Assembly: GCA_002309585.1 (NCBI GenBank)
Contig: DBXN01000114.1
Location: forward strand, 35,164-45,736
DNA from: Verrucomicrobia bacterium UBA1211
Lineage (GTDB): Bacteria; Verrucomicrobiota; Kiritimatiellia; RFP12; UBA1067
DNA length: 10,573 nt
Reading direction: 5' to 3'
This document shows positions 1 through 6,523 of the stretch, one piece after another (the first letter of the stretch is position 1; every line of letters starts with the position of its first letter). A program made the translations under genes and the position numbers. The notes under the pieces were generated by a model. That model saw only the letters and a program-made list of their open reading frames with translations, did not search any database and was not told where the DNA came from.

Positions 1-1950
1 GGCGGTCGGCTCCAGCGACCAGTCCCACGCATGGCCCGCGACCTGCGGCAAAGGCGAGTTGTTGTACCAGAAGAGGACCCCCGTGGCGCGGTTCCGCGCA
101 CGGTTCCAGACCTCCCAGATACCCCGGTGCGCCAGCGCGTCCACAGCCTGGGATTTGCGGGCGTACTCGTCGATCGAGCGGGACGGACCATACTCGTTGA
201 CGAAGGCATCGTGGATGGAGGTGATCCCGTAGAACCCGCCTCCCTCGCGATACCGCCACGCCTCTTTGTTGATCGGCCAAAGGTCCTTCTCGTCCATAAA
301 CTCCCGCAAAATTACCGCCGGCGGGAGGGCGCAGGTGCCGTACTCGGGATTGAAGCCGTAGACACGGCTGCCGCGGTCCGAGGCGGTATCCTCATAGTAA
401 CGCATCGGGTTGACCGGCACATAGGGACTCCCGTCATGGACTCCGTCGCACTCGCTCTGCATCTGATAGCTACGCGTCCCATCCAACGCCATCAACAGCT
501 CCCGGGTTCCGGCGGTCTCGGTCGATTCGTTGGACGCCACATAGTGGCAAAGGCTCGGGTGCATCCGGATCCGCTTCACCGAATCGGCGACATTCTGGAG
601 ATAGAGCCCGGCGTCGTCCGGATGGCGCGTGTCGCCGGTCATCCAGAACTCCTGCCACACCAGCAACCCGTACTCGTCGCAGAGCTGGTAGAAGTAGTCG
701 CTCTCGACGATGCCGCCGCCCCAGAGCCGCAGCAGGTTCAACCCCGATTCCGCCGAGAGCCGGACCTCGACCGCCATCCGCGCGTCATCCGTCCGCAGCA
801 TCGCCTCGGGAATCCAGTTCGTCCCCCGGATGAAGATCTTCCGCCCGTTCACGTAGAACTGCCGCGCCTTCCCCGGTCCGCCCTGATCCGACCAGACCTC
901 CCGCACACCGAACCGTGTCTGGATCCGGTCGGACAAACCGTTCTTCCCGGAATTGACCGTAAAGGAGGCCGTGTAGAGATTCTGCGGCCCCTTGTTCCGC
1001 GGCCACCACAGCTTCGGATTCGGCAACGTGGCTTTGAACTTCTCCACCCGCCGTTCGCCCCGGAAAAGCCGGACCTTGCGGGAAAGTTTGATGTCGGTCC
1101 CGTCAATCGCCACCGCCAACTCCCCGTCACGGCCGCCGAGGGAGGCGTTGTTCAACTCAACCTCGATCTCCAGCTCCGCCTGCTTGAAATCCTTCGCCAG
1201 CTTGGTCTTGACGAAGGGCGCGTCCAACCGGATGTCGCCCGTCGCGTAGAAGGTGATGTCGCGCCAGATACCGGTGTTACGGTCACGCACGCCGTCAGAG
1301 AAGGTGAAGTCCCATCCGGCCGACATCAGCATCGTCACGTTCCGCCCGATCTCGCCGTCGCCGCCATTGTGCCACTCGCCGTTCGGCGCCCCCCACCGTT
1401 TCGGTTTCGTATCGCCGGGATGGTCCACCGGGAAGACCTTCACCGCCATCACGTTCGCCCCCGGCTTGACGAACCGGGTCACATCCACAGGGGTCCGGGC
1501 GAACATCCCCGCCGTCACCGCGACCAGCGACCCGTTCAGCCAGATCTCGGAACGGTAGTTGATTCCCTCCGGGCGCATCCAGACGGTCTTCCCTTTGAAG
1601 GTGTCCGGCAGGGTGAACGGCGTCCGGAACCAGGCGGTGTAATAATCCCGGTTCCCGTTGGACAGATCGGGAATGAGTTGTTTCTCCTTCTGGTTGTTCA
1701 GCCCGAAATAGGGATCCGGAAGAACCTTGTGGTCCACCAGGGTTGAAAGCACCGTGCAGGGCACCTTCGCCGCCAGCCAGGCGGAATCGTCAAAATCCGC
1801 AGCCGAAACCGTCTTGCCCGGCAGGGCAATCGCCGCCTCGCGCCCCATCCGCCACGCCCCGCGCGGCGCCACCACCTGCCGCTCCTGAAACGGCGCGGCG
1901 TAAACAGATAACGCCACCGCGCACAATACTCCCATTTCGAAGCAACGCAT
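1..1950 (-). CDS. Secreted glycoside hydrolase family 2 enzyme, exo-beta-glucosaminidase / endo-beta-mannosidase-like (3' end outside window)
   Basis: 650 residues are visible with no stop, so the C-terminus is missing; relatives are about 850-1000 residues. The ATG at 1950 follows AGGAG with a 7-nt gap. Residues 1-18 look like a short signal peptide. Residues about 30-235 form the GH2 sugar-binding domain, ending in the family hallmark NTGIWRDITFY (225-235). An Ig-like domain follows to about 355, then the TIM barrel, opening with FYVNGRKIFIRGTNWIP. In the barrel, RLWGGG and HPSLCHYVASNES place the expected acid/base Glu at residue 475 (526-528), and FVNEYGPS places the likely nucleophile Glu at 586 (193-195). 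The stretches VPCTVLSTLVDQKVLPDPYFGLNN and GRDYYTAWF-like NRDYYTAWF resemble mannosylglycoprotein endo-beta-mannosidases and CsxA-type exo-beta-glucosaminidases more than LacZ. Beta-mannosidase activity is also possible. The gene has its own promoter and is probably a separate transcription unit from the upstream operon. The GH2 family is near certain; the substrate is inferred. Confidence 0.93.
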   Translation of the reverse strand, partial: MRCFEMGVLCAVALSVYAAPFQERQVVAPRGAWRMGREAAIALPGKTVSAADFDDSAWLAAKVPCTVLSTLVDHKVLPDPYFGLNNQKEKQLIPDLSNGNRDYYTAWFRTPFTLPDTFKGKTVWMRPEGINYRSEIWLNGSLVAVTAGMFARTPVDVTRFVKPGANVMAVKVFPVDHPGDTKPKRWGAPNGEWHNGGDGEIGRNVTMLMSAGWDFTFSDGVRDRNTGIWRDITFYATGDIRLDAPFVKTKLAKDFKQAELEIEVELNNASLGGRDGELAVAIDGTDIKLSRKVRLFRGERRVEKFKATLPNPKLWWPRNKGPQNLYTASFTVNSGKNGLSDRIQTRFGVREVWSDQGGPGKARQFYVNGRKIFIRGTNWIPEAMLRTDDARMAVEVRLSAESGLNLLRLWGGGIVESDYFYQLCDEYGLLVWQEFWMTGDTRHPDDAGLYLQNVADSVKRIRMHPSLCHYVASNESTETAGTRELLMALDGTRSYQMQSECDGVHDGSPYVPVNPMRYYEDTASDRGSRVYGFNPEYGTCALPPAVILREFMDEKDLWPINKEAWRYREGGGFYGITSIHDAFVNEYGPSRSIDEYARKSQAVDALAHRGIWEVWNRARNRATGVLFWYNNSPLPQVAGHAWDWSLEPTA

Positions 1951-1954
1951 ACCG

Positions 1955-1962
1955 CAACTCCT
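1955..1962 (-). promoter_or_regulatory. Ribosome binding site of the GH2 gene
   Basis: The minus strand reads CAGAGGAGTTGCGGT immediately before ATG 1950. The AGGAG core lies 7 nt from the start codon, which fixes this start for the GH2 gene. Confidence 0.8.
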
Positions 1963-2000
1963 CTGTTATTTGGAACCGGACCTGATTTAACTTAAGAAAT

Positions 2001-2029
2001 GTTATATCATTTTACCGTTACTGAGTCAA
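2001..2029 (-). promoter_or_regulatory. Sigma70-type promoter of the GH2 gene
   Basis: On the minus strand TTGACT (2029-2024) and TATAAC (2006-2001) are separated by exactly 17 nt. Each hexamer matches the housekeeping consensus at 5 of 6 positions. The predicted transcript start is near 1994, giving a leader of about 45 nt before ATG 1950. The stretch is clearly more AT-rich than the surrounding coding DNA. It is the best promoter in the window and suggests the GH2 gene is transcribed separately from the operon upstream. The consensus is that of well-studied bacteria; the preference of this organism's own sigma factor is unknown. Confidence 0.72.
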
Positions 2030-2055
2030 ATCCCGAAAACCGCCAAGGCATTGCA

Positions 2056-2109
2056 TTTGGCTTTTTTATGCATGAACTTTCGCCTCTTTCTGGCGTTTTT
2101 ATGCATGAA
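2056..2109 (-). repeat. Pair of 21-bp direct repeats upstream of the GH2 promoter, candidate activator sites
   Basis: The two copies, 2056-2076 and 2089-2109, match at 19 of 21 positions, with a perfect 14-bp core reading TTCATGCATAAAAA on the minus strand. They repeat at 33 bp, close to three helical turns, so both would face the same side of the DNA. With the predicted transcript start near 1994, their centres lie around -72 and -105, and the nearer copy ends 26 bp upstream of the -35 box. Tandem direct repeats upstream of a -35 element fit binding by an activator such as an AraC-family protein, but no regulator gene is present and this is inference. Each core contains the palindrome ATGCAT, so binding of a symmetric dimer to each copy is also possible. 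Confidence 0.6.
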
Positions 2110-2130
2110 TATACAAAACCTACCGTTATC

Positions 2131-2180
2131 GATGTGGCAAGGCCGCCTCGGCCTTGCTGCAAGGGCTCCCTTGCCACATC
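2131..2180. repeat. Compound palindromic element (REP/BIME-like or terminator-like) after the beta-helix gene
   Basis: GATGTGGCAAGG (2131-2142) and CCTTGCCACATC (2169-2180) form a perfect 12-bp inverted repeat. Nested inside are two further hairpins: GCAAGGCCG/CGGCCTTGC (2137-2145 with 2149-2157, 3-nt loop) and GCAAGGG/CCCTTGC (2159-2165 with 2168-2174, 2-nt loop). The strand could therefore fold as one long stem or as two adjacent hairpins. It begins 24 nt after the beta-helix stop codon. No U-tract follows directly on the minus strand, so a classical intrinsic terminator is not clear. The form suits a dispersed intergenic palindrome, or a structured 3' end that protects the operon messenger. 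Confidence 0.6.
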
Positions 2181-2204
2181 ACGTTTTGCAATCACTCGAC
2201 TACC

Positions 2205-3251
2205 CTATTTCAGATATTGCTCGTGGGTATGGTCGGTGATCTTTTCCGCATTGCCGTGGAAACCGTTGATGCGGCCGGAACCGCCCGGCTGGCCGACCTG
2301 AAGGACAACGTTGGTCGTGGAGGCGGGATGGAACCCGACCCGGAAATTCGTCATGAGCGAGGTGAAACGTTCATCCGCGCGGAAGGCAAGTTGCCGCTGA
2401 CCTTTGGCCGCATACCAAAAACAGAAACAGCTGTCCATCGTGCTGGAGACACTTCGCGCCGTCCGGAACCCGGTCCCAAAGTGATCGCTGTAACAAAAAC
2501 TGTACCAGTTGCCCCCGCTCTTATCCCAGAACCCGGTGCTCTCCCCGTAATCGGTATAGTCGCAGGTGTAGAGCGGATGGATATTCCGCATGGAGTTGCC
2601 GCCGGAACGGACCTCCACCCCGATGTAGACATCCGCGATACGCATGTTGGAAAGGGTGTTGTCATACCCCTCCAGCAACACGCCGATGGAGTTCCGCGCA
2701 CGGTTCCCCACAATGTTGACGCCCATGATGTCGGAATCGGATGAACCGTTGTTCGCGCCGCGCTTGATATGGATCCCGACGCGTGTGTGCTTGATGGAGA
2801 CATCCTTGATCTGCGTTTCACGGCCGCCGTCAATCGAAATCCCGTTCGCTTTCCCGGAGCCGTCCACAATCCCGCCCGTGAACCCGTAGTTGCTGCCGAT
2901 GGTGCGGATGTCGTTCGCGGGGTCTTTGCCGCCCAGCCGCACGATCGCCTCGGGCGAGTTCCAGTTCTCCGCCGCCTTCAGGACGGCATAATTGGAAAGC
3001 CGCAGATCGACACTCCGTTTCGGATGGGCGGGGGTGGCGATCGGATGGCCCAGCAGATAGACCCCGTCCGGGAAATAGAGGGTCCGGTTGGGATGGGCGT
3101 CAATCAACGCCTGCAGCTGATCCGCGACATCGCTCTTTCCGTCCGCCGGAACCGTATCCGTCACAACCACAAACCCGGCATGGGCCGAGGGATCGGCCAT
3201 GGCCAATCCCGCCCCCACACACGCCAGCGCGATAACCCTCCAAACCGCCAT
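2205..3251 (-). CDS. Secreted right-handed beta-helix protein, pectate-lyase-3 / GH28-related type
   Basis: 348 residues. Residues 1-25 form a signal peptide (hydrophobic VIALACVGAGLAMA). From residue 32 the sequence DTVPADGKSDVADQLQALI, then NRTLYFPDGVYLL, is the typical opening of the Pectate_lyase_3 beta-helix family. Short repeated turns rich in G, N, D and I follow, such as GGIVDGSGKANGISIDGG (126-143), VGIHIKRGANNGSSDSD and GVEVRSGGNSMRNI. The family includes polysaccharide lyases, hydrolases and phage-type spikes. I cannot identify catalytic residues, so activity on pectin or another uronate-containing glycan is only an inference, helped by the nearby KDG-type kinase. The ATG at 3251 is chosen because GGAGG lies 7 nt upstream and a clean signal peptide starts there. 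An in-frame ATG at 3320 overlaps the previous gene's stop (ATGA) and would add 23 residues. It is the last gene of the probable operon. Confidence 0.82.
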   Translation of the reverse strand: MAVWRVIALACVGAGLAMADPSAHAGFVVVTDTVPADGKSDVADQLQALIDAHPNRTLYFPDGVYLLGHPIATPAHPKRSVDLRLSNYAVLKAAENWNSPEAIVRLGGKDPANDIRTIGSNYGFTGGIVDGSGKANGISIDGGRETQIKDVSIKHTRVGIHIKRGANNGSSDSDIMGVNIVGNRARNSIGVLLEGYDNTLSNMRIADVYIGVEVRSGGNSMRNIHPLYTCDYTDYGESTGFWDKSGGNWYSFCYSDHFGTGFRTARSVSSTMDSCFCFWYAAKGQRQLAFRADERFTSLMTNFRVGFHPASTTNVVLQVGQPGGSGRINGFHGNAEKITDHTHEQYLK

Positions 3252-3258
3252 CTTCGTC

Positions 3259-3266
3259 CCTCCTCC
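3259..3266 (-). promoter_or_regulatory. Ribosome binding site that decides the beta-helix gene start
   Basis: The minus strand reads GGGGAGGAGGGACGAAG directly before ATG 3251, a strong Shine-Dalgarno sequence with a 7-nt gap. It favours this internal start over the ATG at 3320, which overlaps the upstream stop codon and has only a weak purine-rich stretch before it. Confidence 0.7.
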
Positions 3267-3316
3267 CCGATGCCTTCCAGACTTCCAGCCCCAAGCCCCT
3301 AATCCATTTTCACGCG

Positions 3317-5173
3317 TCATTTTCCCCGCCTTGCGGCGTCAAAGAGGCGTTCGAGCTGGAAACGGATCATCGGGGTGTCGCGATCCTCCTGCTCTTTCCG
3401 CGGCGCACCCCCGTAATAGTACGCGTTGTAGTAGGAGGCGTAGGGCGAAGGCCGGATCGCCTGATACGCCTTCTGGCAGGCGAGCGCGGCGGTCCGCCGG
3501 TCGTTGGCGAGCAGGGCCAGCCGCGCCAGCAGCAGGTTGTTCATTTGCGGGGCGCGGGGATCATCCTCCTGAAGCTGCTCGATCTCCAACATCCCCATCT
3601 TGGCGTAGGCCCACGCCTGATTGGCGCGGTAGAGCGCGGTCTTGAGCGCGACGTAGGCGGAAGAACGGGTTGGCTTCGCCGTCCGCTGGAGTTCGGCCAG
3701 AACGGTCCCGTTGGTCAAATCGCGAATCTCCTCTTCGGTGATGTAGTAGGAGCGGGACGCCTCGAATTTGCGGTCCTGCAACTGCTGGAGGGCGACCAAC
3801 TCCGCCGGGATGACATCGTTTCCGTTTTTGAGGTTGGCCAGCCAATCGGCATAGTGGAAGGCGGTATTCAGCTCAAGGAGCCAAAACCGTTCCGCCTGCC
3901 GGAGCAGCAGCTGATGCTCGGACGACAGCAACGCCAATTCGTCAAAGGTGCCGGTCACATCGGGCAGGGAATCCAGCGAGACCCGGGCAACGGTGGCGGT
4001 CGAGGCCTGGGAGACGATGGTAAGCTGATTGGAGGGTGTCAGGGAAAAGGTCCAAAGCCCATCCCGCGTTTTGACGGTTGTCCGGGGCCGCGCGGGCTCT
4101 GGCGCGGAAGCCAACTCGTCTGTCTGGACGCGGGGCTCCGTTCCGGAAAGGTCGAGCGTCACGGCGAGATAATCGTCATGCAGGGCGGTCGTCGGCGAGG
4201 GCCGTTTCACATAGACCGTGTAGTGGGTACCGATCGAATCGCAAAGCGCCGAAACGAGGGTGTCATCGGCGGAAGCCCGCCAGGCGCCGGGATGTTCATG
4301 AAGGACCGTCTGCGTCAAGGCATCCGAAACGCGGATCACCCCGTTTGACGCATCGAATTTCAACAGCCCGTTCCCGGAGAAACGGGTGGTCAGGCGATCC
4401 CCCGTCCCGGCGGAATAGAGACCGGGAATCTCGGCTTGGGAATAGCCGAACAGCCGGGCGGTCAGGTTGGTTTTGAAGGTGACGTTGTTACGGTGCGCCA
4501 AAGAGAGCCCGGCCAAATCGGGACGGGTCTCGCTGGGCGGGGGAAGGGAGATCCGTCCCGCGCCAAGGGTGACGAGATCGCGGATCTCGCCGGTATCGTC
4601 CAACTCCATGACAAACAGCCGGGCGTTCTTCTCGTATTTCACCAGAAGCCGGTTCTGCAAATAGATGGGGTGATCGTAACGGTCCGGCCACGGAAGGGTA
4701 CGGTCCCACTTCCACGCCATCCCGATGAAGTCATAAAGCGCGACCCGCCGCACCTCCGCCGCGGGGCCGGAACGGGGCGCGACCGCCAGCGCGTAACGGC
4801 CGTCCTGCGAGACCCGCCAATCCCACAGCATCGCCTTGTCGGGCGGCTCAAGCGAAAAGAGCGTGTCTGGATGGCGGGAAAGGGCAGCCCAGATCCGAAG
4901 GTTGATCTCGCCGATCGAGACCCCGCTGTTCCGCAATGCGAGCCGCATCTGGGCCAGCGATTCAAGATCATCCGGCAGATCGTCCCATCCCCCTTCGGGA
5001 CAAAGGGGCTGAAGCGCCGCCGTCCGCGCGGAACGCTGCCGGACCTGGCGGATCAGGACATGGGCGAAGAGGATCGCGAGACAGATGGGGATCACCAACG
5101 CGCCAACTGCCAACGAAAGGTTTTTCAACAGCTGCGGCTGGGCGGCCTTTCCTTCTGGATTACGCTCGTTCAT
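3317..5173 (-). CDS. Membrane-anchored protein of unknown function, coupled to the amidase
   Basis: 618 residues; I do not recognise a named family. A single hydrophobic segment at about 19-41 follows a short polar N-terminus and is followed by basic residues (RQVRQR), so the orientation is not certain from charge alone. If the segment is an uncleaved anchor, the large remainder probably lies outside the cytoplasm. Residues about 110-440 are rich in predicted beta strands with recurring blocks such as DWRVSQDGRYALAV, LYDFIGMAWKWDRT, NGLLKFDASNGVIRVSD and DGLWTFSLTPSNQLTIV. These are reminiscent of a WD/PQQ-like beta-propeller. Residues about 450-575 are helical and TPR-like, then come a Tyr-rich stretch (579-587) and a charged tail. 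Its ATG overlaps the amidase stop by 4 nt (ATGA), with AAGGAG 11 nt upstream inside the amidase gene, so translation is probably coupled. A scaffold or partner for the amidase or another envelope process is an inference from position only. Confidence 0.85.
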   Translation of the reverse strand: MNERNPEGKAAQPQLLKNLSLAVGALVIPICLAILFAHVLIRQVRQRSARTAALQPLCPEGGWDDLPDDLESLAQMRLALRNSGVSIGEINLRIWAALSRHPDTLFSLEPPDKAMLWDWRVSQDGRYALAVAPRSGPAAEVRRVALYDFIGMAWKWDRTLPWPDRYDHPIYLQNRLLVKYEKNARLFVMELDDTGEIRDLVTLGAGRISLPPPSETRPDLAGLSLAHRNNVTFKTNLTARLFGYSQAEIPGLYSAGTGDRLTTRFSGNGLLKFDASNGVIRVSDALTQTVLHEHPGAWRASADDTLVSALCDSIGTHYTVYVKRPSPTTALHDDYLAVTLDLSGTEPRVQTDELASAPEPARPRTTVKTRDGLWTFSLTPSNQLTIVSQASTATVARVSLDSLPDVTGTFDELALLSSEHQLLLRQAERFWLLELNTAFHYADWLANLKNGNDVIPAELVALQQLQDRKFEASRSYYITEEEIRDLTNGTVLAELQRTAKPTRSSAYVALKTALYRANQAWAYAKMGMLEIEQLQEDDPRAPQMNNLLLARLALLANDRRTAALACQKAYQAIRPSPYASYYNAYYYGGAPRKEQEDRDTPMIRFQLERLFDAARRGK

Positions 5174-6504
5174 TTATCGGGATTCTCCTTCATATAGAAA
5201 TCGATCAACCGGCCGACCACAAGCGGCGCGGTGTTGGTTCCCCGCTCCACCGCAACAGGCCGGGGGGGCGGCGGTTGGGCGGCCGGTTCGTCATGATCGT
5301 CATTGGACGGAAAGGGCGCCAGCGGGAATGGCGCGGCCAACCGTTGCGGCACGCCGCCGGAGGAGGAAGGCCGTTTCGAGGGCTGCGTGGCCACCTGTCC
5401 GGCGTCACGTTTCGCCGCGTTGCGCTGGGCGAGCTTGGCCCGCCAGGCTTCGTTCGCCTTCCTGTCCGCCTCCCGCTTCTCGGCGACCGCGCCATCCAGC
5501 GCCTCAATCCGCTTCGCGTAGCGGGTGACGGCATCCGCCACCAGTTGGGCGTGGGCTTCCTGCCACGTCTCGGCAAGCATCTCCCCCGCCTCGCCGCTGT
5601 TCGAAAGAAAACCGAACTCGATGAGAACGGCGGGACAGGACGTTTCCCGCAAGACATAGTAGGAGGCGCGCTTCAATCCCCGGTCGACCCGGTTGGTTTG
5701 CGAAGCGCAGAATTGCCGCTGGACCGCGAATCCAAGCAGGGTGCTTTGAAAGTCGTTGTTGTTGCCGGGACGCCACGCGTTGCGCCGACTGCCGTTCGCG
5801 GTTCCGGAATAGCCGCTGGGCGGGACAACATAGGTCTCAAAACCGACCGCCTTGGTGTTGGCGGCATGGTTCGCGTGCAGGCTGATCAAAAGATCGGCCT
5901 TGACCGTCTTGGCCATCGCGGCCCGCTGGGAGAGGGAGAGCGCGACATCGTTCGTCCGGGTGTAACTGACAGTGAATCCCGCCTTCTCCAGCAACGGTCC
6001 CAACCGGTTGGCCATCGCGAGGGAAAAGGCCTTCTCCTGGAGAAACGGCGCCTCGCTAACCGCCCCGACATCCATCCCGCCATGACCGGGATCCAGCAGG
6101 ACATGAAGGTTTTTCGGCTTCTCCGCCTCCGTGTCGGGAAGGATGGCGAGCGACAGAAAGTCCAGATCCCGCACGGCGATCCGCCAGGTGTTGCTGGTCA
6201 CCCCTTCCGGCGGATGGTTCATCCAGACGGTCACGCCGTTCACCTCCGCCCGTTTCTGTCCGTTCTGAAACCGGATCCGCTGTGTCGCGTTGGTGAAGAG
6301 CTGCGACGTGTCCTCCCAGACACACCCGATGATGCCGAGACGGCGGGAGGCATCCTGGAACGTCGCCCACCCCCCTTTGGGCGTTTGGGCCCAGAGGGGG
6401 CAAACGGCGAGTCCAAGCAAGACCCCGAGGGTACCACCCCTCCCCCGCCAACCCGGCCGCTTGGGAAGGGTGGTTCCACGCTCACCTCGACGGAAACAAC
6501 ACAT
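5170..6504 (-). CDS. N-acetylmuramoyl-L-alanine amidase (Amidase_3), exported, with a proline-rich tail
   Basis: 444 residues. Zinc-dependent amidases of this family cut the bond between N-acetylmuramic acid and L-alanine in peptidoglycan. A basic N-terminus followed by a hydrophobic stretch (25-39) ending CPLWAQ looks like a signal peptide. Residues about 45-122 form a small beta-rich domain (RIRFQNGQKRAEVNGVTVWM) like the copper-amine-oxidase-N-type domains often seen before amidases. The catalytic domain runs about 133-332. Visible zinc ligands are His141 (LDPGHGG), Glu157 (LQEKAF) and His210 (SLHAN); the catalytic Glu296 lies in VLIEFGFLSN. All are intact, so it should be active. Residues 333-370 are a charged likely coiled coil and 371-425 are low complexity with PPPPRP, then a short conserved-looking end. 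ATG 6504 is the only plausible start, with little Shine-Dalgarno sequence, 19 nt after the preceding stop. It overlaps the next gene by 4 nt. Confidence 0.93.
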   Translation of the reverse strand: MCCFRRGERGTTLPKRPGWRGRGGTLGVLLGLAVCPLWAQTPKGGWATFQDASRRLGIIGCVWEDTSQLFTNATQRIRFQNGQKRAEVNGVTVWMNHPPEGVTSNTWRIAVRDLDFLSLAILPDTEAEKPKNLHVLLDPGHGGMDVGAVSEAPFLQEKAFSLAMANRLGPLLEKAGFTVSYTRTNDVALSLSQRAAMAKTVKADLLISLHANHAANTKAVGFETYVVPPSGYSGTANGSRRNAWRPGNNNDFQSTLLGFAVQRQFCASQTNRVDRGLKRASYYVLRETSCPAVLIEFGFLSNSGEAGEMLAETWQEAHAQLVADAVTRYAKRIEALDGAVAEKREADRKANEAWRAKLAQRNAAKRDAGQVATQPSKRPSSSGGVPQRLAAPFPLAPFPSNDDHDEPAAQPPPPRPVAVERGTNTAPLVVGRLIDFYMKENPDK

Positions 6505-6523
6505 GGAGACCGGAACCGTTGCG

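Noticed and set aside
31..1746. 571-residue open frame on the plus strand opposite the GH2 gene
   Set aside because: The minus strand encodes a convincing GH2 protein with all hallmarks; the plus frame shows only Arg/Pro/His-rich composition typical of a shadow.
2042..2061. Inverted repeat GCCAA...TTGGC next to the nearer direct repeat
   Set aside because: The arms are only 5 bp with a 10-bp spacer and no further symmetry, which is too weak to call an operator on its own.
2007..2195. 62-residue small frame on the minus strand in the intergenic region
   Set aside because: It starts at a GTG without a ribosome binding site and runs through the palindrome, both direct repeats and the promoter; the repeated SCIK residues simply reflect the DNA repeat.
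2051..2239. 62-residue plus-strand frame with a hydrophobic repeated start (LAFLCMN)
   Set aside because: The repeated residues come from the 21-bp direct repeats, there is no ribosome binding site, and it runs into the beta-helix gene antisense.
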